Source: Halarsenatibacter silvermanii
Lineage (GTDB): Bacteria > Bacillota > Halanaerobiia > Halanaerobiales > Halarsenatibacteraceae
Direction of reading: 5' to 3'
NCBI RefSeq assembly: GCF_900103135.1
Contig: NZ_FNGO01000013.1
Location: 1 to 64,000 of the forward strand
DNA: 64,000 nucleotides
Shown here: in pieces, positions 59,385 to 64,000 of the stretch
Layout of the letters: each line of letters begins with the position of its first letter
Numbering within the stretch: position 1 is the stretch's first letter
Position numbers and translations under genes: made by a program
Notes under the pieces: model-generated
Databases searched by the model: none
What the model was told of the DNA's origin: nothing
What the model saw: the letters and a program-made list of their open reading frames with translations, nothing else

Positions 59385-59410
59385 ATTTCAACCCTCCGGC
59401 AAAATTTAAT

Positions 59411-61459
59411 TTACTCCAGCTCTTTTTCCTTCCAGTCCAGAGCTCCGACGGGACAGGCTTCAATGCATTCTCCACAATCATCACAATCAGTCGGCAGGGT
59501 TTTGGAGAAAGCGGTATCGATATGAGTCTCATAACCTCTCTCTTTAAAGCCCAGAAGATATTCATTGACAACTTCCCTGCATATCTTCACGCAGATGCCG
59601 CATTTTATGCATTTGCCGCGATCGAGTATGATCTCGGGATGGTCATTATCGTATCCGAAGTCTATTTTCTCGTTCCCTTCGAAATATTCAGGATCTGCTT
59701 TGTATGTCTCGGAATGCTCCTTAAGATAACAGTCATCTTTAGCGGTGCAGCTGCATTTAAAGCATCGTTCTCCTTCTTCCTCTATATTTTCAGGGTCTAT
59801 TGTTTCGGTCACCTCGGCAAAATTATCGACTCTTATGTCAGCTTCCATATGAGGAAGTTCAACCCGGGTCTGATCCTGAGGTTCTTCGAGATATACCAGA
59901 TCTTCATCGGCCAGAGACTGCCAGTGACCTCTGGTCACGTTTATCTGGTAGGCTTCATCCATCTCGTTTCCGGCCAGATAATCCTGAATATTACTGGCTG
60001 CTTTGCGGGCGGCGGCTACCGCTTCCACCACGGTGGCCGGACCGGTCACACAATCGCCGGCTGCGAAGAGATTGTCCTCAACGTGATGACTTTCCTCTTC
60101 AACAGCTACGTCATCCCAATCATTGGTTGGTACGCCTTCAGGTGGAATCGTATTCTGACCGATAGCTGCAATAACAGTGTCGGCAGTAACCTCAAACTCG
60201 CTGCCTTCGATAGGAATAGGGCGTCTTCTTCCTGAAGCATCGGGCTCGCCCAGCTCCATCTCTATGCATTCTAATACCAGTCGGCCATCCTCTTCTCTTA
60301 AACTAACCGGCTGGCTCAAAAACTCGAAGTTACAGCCCTCTTCCCGGGCTTCATCTATCTCGATCTGTTCGGCCGGCATCTGTTTTTCAGTCCGGCGATA
60401 ATAACAGGAGACCTGATCATCTGTGAGCCTGAGAGAGGAGCGAACGCAGTCCATGGCAGTGTTTCCGCCCCCGACAACTATGGTTTCGCCGGGATCTTCC
60501 ATTTCGAAATTCTGCCGGGAAAGCTTTTCCAGGTAATCAATTCCGCCCCAGGCCAGCTCCTCGCCTTCTGTTCTCATCGATTTCGGCTCCCAGCAGCCGA
60601 CGGATACGACTACTGCCTCATAATCTTCCTTCAGCTCCTCTATATCTAGATCTTCCCCGAGCTCCTGATTGCAGTGAATTTCCACTCCGTCCATGTCATA
60701 AAAATGCTGCAGCTCTCGATCCAGCGTTTCCTTGGGCAGCCTGTACTCAGGAATGCCATAGCGGAGCATACCGCCGGGTTTTTCCCTCTTCTCATAAATG
60801 TCAGAACCTATACCGGCCATTCTCAGAAAATAGGCAGTTCCCAGACCGGCCGGGCCGGCCCCTATTACTGCGACCTTATCTCCTGTCAACTCCTCACGCG
60901 GTTCGACATAATCATCGTAGTGCAATTCGGCCGAAGTCCGCTTGAAATCATTGATAGCCACCGCTTCTTCGTCTTCTTTTACATTGCGGCGGCAGTCATC
61001 CTCACAGAAGCGAGGACAAACTCTGCCGATGCTCATAGGCAGAGGGATCCTCTGCTTTATTATTTCCAGCGCTCTATCAAATTCTCCTGCGCGCCCTGCC
61101 TGCACGTATTCTTCAACTTTGGCATGAGCGGGGCAGGCTATAGTGCACGGAGCCTCACAATCACCTGAATGCTCGGAAAGAAGCAGATCAAGACAGGTTT
61201 TGCGCATATCTTTTACTTCTTCGGTGAAGGCTTCAATCTCCATATCGTCATGGATCTCACTCGTACAGGAAGGCTGCCATTCACCGTTTTCAACATTTTT
61301 TACCACACAGACAAAACAGGATGTATTTTCGCTTATTTCATCATGATGGCAGAGAGTGGGGATATCTACCCCGGCTTCCTCTGCTGCTTTCAGAATGGTC
61401 TGGCCGGGCTCAACCTGATAGGTCTCGCCGTCGATTGTTAGATTAACTCTGGACATCAA
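59411..61459 (-). CDS. Fe-S flavoprotein, NuoG N-terminal/GltD fusion (Stn/Nfn-like NADPH subunit)
   Basis: A 682-residue subunit. N-terminal plant-type [2Fe-2S] domain (TLCHHDE ... TSCFVCVV ... PSC), His/Cys NuoG-like region (LLSEHSGDCEAPC), GltD-type Fe-S helical domain (GRVCPRFCEDDCRR), FAD site VIGAGPAGLGTAY, NADPH site VVGGGNTAMDC, AAGDCVTGPATVVEAVAAAR, and C-terminal two [4Fe-4S] motifs (CIKCGICVKIC; CDDCGECIEACPVGA). The layout matches the NfnB-like subunit of Sporomusa-type (StnC) transhydrogenase. It overlaps the NuoF-like gene by 17 bases. Electron bifurcation is inferred. Confidence 0.85.
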   Translation of the reverse strand: MMSRVNLTIDGETYQVEPGQTILKAAEEAGVDIPTLCHHDEISENTSCFVCVVKNVENGEWQPSCTSEIHDDMEIEAFTEEVKDMRKTCLDLLLSEHSGDCEAPCTIACPAHAKVEEYVQAGRAGEFDRALEIIKQRIPLPMSIGRVCPRFCEDDCRRNVKEDEEAVAINDFKRTSAELHYDDYVEPREELTGDKVAVIGAGPAGLGTAYFLRMAGIGSDIYEKREKPGGMLRYGIPEYRLPKETLDRELQHFYDMDGVEIHCNQELGEDLDIEELKEDYEAVVVSVGCWEPKSMRTEGEELAWGGIDYLEKLSRQNFEMEDPGETIVVGGGNTAMDCVRSSLRLTDDQVSCYYRRTEKQMPAEQIEIDEAREEGCNFEFLSQPVSLREEDGRLVLECIEMELGEPDASGRRRPIPIEGSEFEVTADTVIAAIGQNTIPPEGVPTNDWDDVAVEEESHHVEDNLFAAGDCVTGPATVVEAVAAARKAASNIQDYLAGNEMDEAYQINVTRGHWQSLADEDLVYLEEPQDQTRVELPHMEADIRVDNFAEVTETIDPENIEEEGERCFKCSCTAKDDCYLKEHSETYKADPEYFEGNEKIDFGYDNDHPEIILDRGKCIKCGICVKICREVVNEYLLGFKERGYETHIDTAFSKTLPTDCDDCGECIEACPVGALDWKEKELE

Positions 61460-63164
61460 CTTTACCTCCCTTTCTTACCCTTGATATAGCATCTACTGGA
61501 CAGACTTCGATACAGCTGTTACAGCGGGTACAGGCTTCATCGTCTATCTGGAATTCTTCGTCAATAGCATCAACCGGACAGCTTTCTATGCAGTTTTCAC
61601 ATTCTATGCAGATATCCCTGTCGAGATAAATTTCGACGAGCTCATCGCACTCCAGCGCCGGACAGTGATCTTCTTCGACATGACTTTCATATTCGCCGCG
61701 GAAATATTTAAGGGTGGTCAGAACCGGGTTGGGAGCGGTCTGGCCCAGTCCACAGAGAGAGCCGTCTATGATTTTCCGCCCCAGATCATCCAGATCCTGA
61801 ATATCTTTCTCGGTACCCTCGCCGTTTGTTATTCTCTCTAGCTTTTCCAGCATACGTTTGGTTCCAACCCGACAGAAAGTGCATTTGCCACAGCTTTCTT
61901 CGGTGGTAAAGTCGAGGAAATAACGGGCCGTCTCGACCATACAGCGGCCTTCGCTGATGACGATTAAACCGCCGGAACCCATTATTGCTCCCAGCTCGGT
62001 CAAGGAATCGTAATCGACCGGTGTGTCGAAATGTTCGGCCGGAATACAGCCGCCGCTGGGGCCGCCTATCTGGACAGCTTTTACACTGCCTTCCTCGGCG
62101 CCTCCTATACCGTAAACGACATCATGGATAGATATACCCATCGGCACCTCTACCAGGCCTGAATACTCCAGATCGCCGGCCAGTGCAAATAGCTTGGTGC
62201 CGGTGCTGTTCTCGGTCCCCACCTGAGAAAACTGTTCTCCTCCCTCGCGGACAAGCAGGGGGATATTGGAAAAAGTTTCGACATTGTTTATCAGGGTGGG
62301 ACGCCCCTTAAATCCTTCATCGGTAGGATAGGGCGGGCGGTATCTGGGATTTCCTCTTTTACCCTCCAGCGAATGAATCATCGCTGTCTCTTCACCACAG
62401 ACAAAAGCTCCAGCCCCTTCTTTAACCGTAATCTCGACCTCCATCCCGTTTAAATTATTGAGCCCTTTTTCCTCGATCTGTTCGATGGCTATATTGAGAC
62501 GCTCTACCGCCAGCGGATATTCGGCCCGACAATAGATGAAAAGCTGATTGGCGCCGGTGGCATAGGCTCCGATGAGCATGCCCTCTAAAACCTGATGAGG
62601 AAGAGATTCCATCAAAGTTCTATCCATGAAAGCTCCTGGATCTCCCTCGTCAGCGTTACAGATCATCACCTTGTCCTTTTCGCCGCTGGAGGCGAGAAAG
62701 TCCCATTTCATTCCAGTGGGAAAACCGCCACCTCCCCGGCCTCGCAGGCCGGAAGTTTTAACCTCTTCTACTATTTCTTCTGGTTCCATCTCGAGAGCCT
62801 TTTTCAGAGCGGTGAATCCGGAGTTCTCCTCGTATTCCTGAAAAGAAGTGGGATCTATATCACCGGCCAATCCCAGCACGTACTGCTCTTCCCACTCCTG
62901 CCTTACAGATGGAGGTTCGAACCTGTTTTCCTCTTCCAGATTAAGCATTTTTTCTATGAACTCTTTCTCGGGCTCTACATCCTCATAAAAAATACTTCCC
63001 TCTTCGGTCTCTATCTCCACCAGAGGCTCGGCATAGCAGTGACCGATACAGCCGACCTCTACTATCTCCTCGTCGGGAGCTACCTCTTCAATTTTTTCTT
63101 TGACTTCACTGGCACCTGCCGCTATACCGCAGGTGGCCATGCCAACCTTAATTCTCTGAATCAT
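61443..63164 (-). CDS. NuoF-like NADH-binding FMN/Fe-S subunit
   Basis: A 573-residue subunit: N-terminal thioredoxin-like [2Fe-2S] domain (about 1-80, with VGCIGHCYAEP), NuoF core with LRGRGGGGFPTGMKW (FMN/NADH), ESCGKCTFCRVGTKRM and SLCGLGQTAPNP ([4Fe-4S]), and a C-terminal ferredoxin domain with two CxxCxxCxxxCP motifs (CIECENCIESCP; CTRCNSCIEVCP). This is the HydB/HndC layout of bifurcating enzymes. It overlaps both neighbours, so the three subunits are coupled. No [FeFe] hydrogenase subunit is present. Confidence 0.9.
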   Translation of the reverse strand: MIQRIKVGMATCGIAAGASEVKEKIEEVAPDEEIVEVGCIGHCYAEPLVEIETEEGSIFYEDVEPEKEFIEKMLNLEEENRFEPPSVRQEWEEQYVLGLAGDIDPTSFQEYEENSGFTALKKALEMEPEEIVEEVKTSGLRGRGGGGFPTGMKWDFLASSGEKDKVMICNADEGDPGAFMDRTLMESLPHQVLEGMLIGAYATGANQLFIYCRAEYPLAVERLNIAIEQIEEKGLNNLNGMEVEITVKEGAGAFVCGEETAMIHSLEGKRGNPRYRPPYPTDEGFKGRPTLINNVETFSNIPLLVREGGEQFSQVGTENSTGTKLFALAGDLEYSGLVEVPMGISIHDVVYGIGGAEEGSVKAVQIGGPSGGCIPAEHFDTPVDYDSLTELGAIMGSGGLIVISEGRCMVETARYFLDFTTEESCGKCTFCRVGTKRMLEKLERITNGEGTEKDIQDLDDLGRKIIDGSLCGLGQTAPNPVLTTLKYFRGEYESHVEEDHCPALECDELVEIYLDRDICIECENCIESCPVDAIDEEFQIDDEACTRCNSCIEVCPVDAISRVRKGGKVDVQS

Positions 63165-63624
63165 TTTCTGAAGCCTCCCTCTGACGATAATCTTCTATAA
63201 TATCCAGCGTCTTCTCCCGGGTTAAGTTGCCGTATACTTTGCCGTTGATGCTCATGACAGGCGCAAGACTGCAGCATCCCAGGCAGGCTACAGCTTCCAG
63301 AGTGAAGAGTTTTTCATCGTCAGTTTCATCGACATCTATACCCAGTTCATCGCTGAGCCAGCCCATAACCAGGGAAGATCCCTGTATGTGACAGGCGGTG
63401 CCGTCGCAAACATGAATTTTATATTTGCCAGGTTTAACTCTTTTGAACTGGGTGTAAAAACTCACCACTCCTTCGACTTCGACGGGAGCCATATCAAATT
63501 TCTCACTGATCTCCTCGATCGCTTCGTCAGAAATATAATTGTTCTCACGCTGCTCCTGCTGCAGGGCCTTGATGAGATTGGATTCATCGGCGGCCAGTTC
63601 AGCTAATTCAGCCAAAATTACCAT
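63148..63624 (-). CDS. NuoE-like [2Fe-2S] subunit
   Basis: A 158-residue thioredoxin-like subunit, homologous to NuoE/HydC/HndA. Four cluster cysteines: CDGTAC (about 96, 101) and CLGCC (about 137, 141). NYISDEAIEEISEKFDMAPVEVEGVVSFY is typical. First gene of the three-gene complex, 18 bases after xseB. Confidence 0.92.
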   Translation of the reverse strand: MVILAELAELAADESNLIKALQQEQRENNYISDEAIEEISEKFDMAPVEVEGVVSFYTQFKRVKPGKYKIHVCDGTACHIQGSSLVMGWLSDELGIDVDETDDEKLFTLEAVACLGCCSLAPVMSINGKVYGNLTREKTLDIIEDYRQREASENDSEN

Positions 63625-63642
63625 CTCCTTTGTCGGATAGTG

Positions 63643-63978
63643 TTATTCTTCATCATCTTCGACGAGGCCGTCGTAGGGTATGATTTCTTTCAATTCGCCG
63701 TGTTCTTCCAAAACCTGTTCCACTTTGCCTTCTGCTTTGTTGAGTTCCTGCTGACAGTGCTGGATCAATTTCATACCGATCGTGAATTTTTCCACAGATT
63801 CTTCCAGGGATAACATCTCTCCTTCGAGCTCATTCACGATTTCCTCCAGCTTTTCCAGGGCGTCTTCAAATTTAAGGTCTTCGGACAGATCGTATTCACT
63901 TTCATAATCGATGGAAAGCTGTTCGGAAATTCCGGCAGCTGATTCTTTATTATTTTTATCGTTATTCAATAATATCAT
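63643..63978 (-). CDS. xseB: Exodeoxyribonuclease VII small subunit
   Basis: Small subunit XseB, 111 residues. The core FEDALEKLEEIVNELEGEMLSLEESVEKFTIGMKLIQHCQQEL is intact. It has an N-terminal acidic extension of about 34 residues and an acidic tail (LVEDDEE), longer than the usual 75-80. SD AGAGGAAG precedes ATG 63978. xseA would lie beyond the window. Confidence 0.92.
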   Translation of the reverse strand: MILLNNDKNNKESAAGISEQLSIDYESEYDLSEDLKFEDALEKLEEIVNELEGEMLSLEESVEKFTIGMKLIQHCQQELNKAEGKVEQVLEEHGELKEIIPYDGLVEDDEE

Positions 63979-64000
63979 CTTCCTCTCTAACTTTTTTAAC

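Noticed and set aside
61443-63164. NuoF-like gene as part of respiratory complex I or an [FeFe] hydrogenase
   Set aside because: No membrane Nuo subunits and no H-cluster subunit nearby; the NuoG-like partner is fused to a GltD domain instead.
1-64000. CRISPR arrays, tRNA or rRNA genes
   Set aside because: No regularly spaced repeats and no cloverleaf or rRNA-like segments were noticed on either strand by eye.

Overview
The window looks like a piece of chromosome from an anaerobic, halophilic, low-branching Firmicute, most likely of the Halanaerobiales type. Three things point there: strongly acidic proteins (an acidic pilin and an acidic tail on ribosomal protein L19), gene orders typical of Firmicutes (ylxM-ffh-rpsP-khpA-rimM-trmD-rplS-rbgA-rnhB, and xseB..ispA-dxs-tlyA-nadK-recN-spo0A), and ferredoxin-based fermentation genes. 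The genus is inference; no 16S gene is present. No tRNA, rRNA or CRISPR array was found.

Layout. 1-4.9 kb is an AT-rich accessory stretch on the + strand: the 3' part of a DDE transposase, a small ORF, a probable c-di-GMP-II riboswitch in front of an orphan type IV pilin-like gene, a broken tyrosine recombinase, and a GltS-type sodium:glutamate symporter starting at TTG. Nearly everything after 5 kb is on the - strand. 5.0-13.4 kb holds a DUF3842 gene and hisC, then two SLC13 permeases with RCK_C domains flanking an intact SulP transporter and a decayed second SulP copy. 13.4-18.3 kb holds comM, yraN, a threonine dehydratase, rnhB and rbgA. 18.4-24.7 kb is the ribosome, tRNA-modification and SRP block (rplS to ftsY). 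24.7-30.4 kb holds the condensin set smc, rluB, scpB, scpA. A membrane protease, a DHH-CBS-nucleotidyltransferase fusion and a nucleoside-salvage cluster (pyrimidine phosphorylase, purine phosphorylase, deoB) follow, then a DUF2089 gene, a Nudix hydrolase and an M20 peptidase.

39.5-48.7 kb is a full branched-chain amino acid fermentation unit. A PAS/AAA+/Fis sigma-54 activator lies upstream of amino acid dehydrogenase - ptb - second dehydrogenase - buk - ferredoxin - VOR alpha/beta/gamma. The operon has a well-formed -24/-12 promoter, a repeated CCTGAAA motif upstream that may be the activator site, and a strong terminator after the last gene. Predicted flow: Leu/Ile/Val to 2-oxoacid (NAD-linked), to acyl-CoA (ferredoxin-linked), to acyl phosphate, to acid plus ATP.

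48.9-52.1 kb carries argF, arcA and a TrmB-type regulator. 52.2-59.4 kb is the spo0A-recN-nadK-tlyA-dxs-ispA block, lacking the usual spoIVB and argR. 59.4-63.6 kb is a three-gene flavin/Fe-S complex resembling Sporomusa-type (Stn) electron-bifurcating transhydrogenase, placed between ispA and xseB, which normally adjoin. It could balance the ferredoxin, NADH and NADPH produced by fermentation.

I saw no obviously new defence or biosynthetic system. The most notable signals are the riboswitch/pilin switch, the sigma-54 control region, the Stn-like operon in a housekeeping locus, and the stepwise in-frame decay of the second SulP gene.
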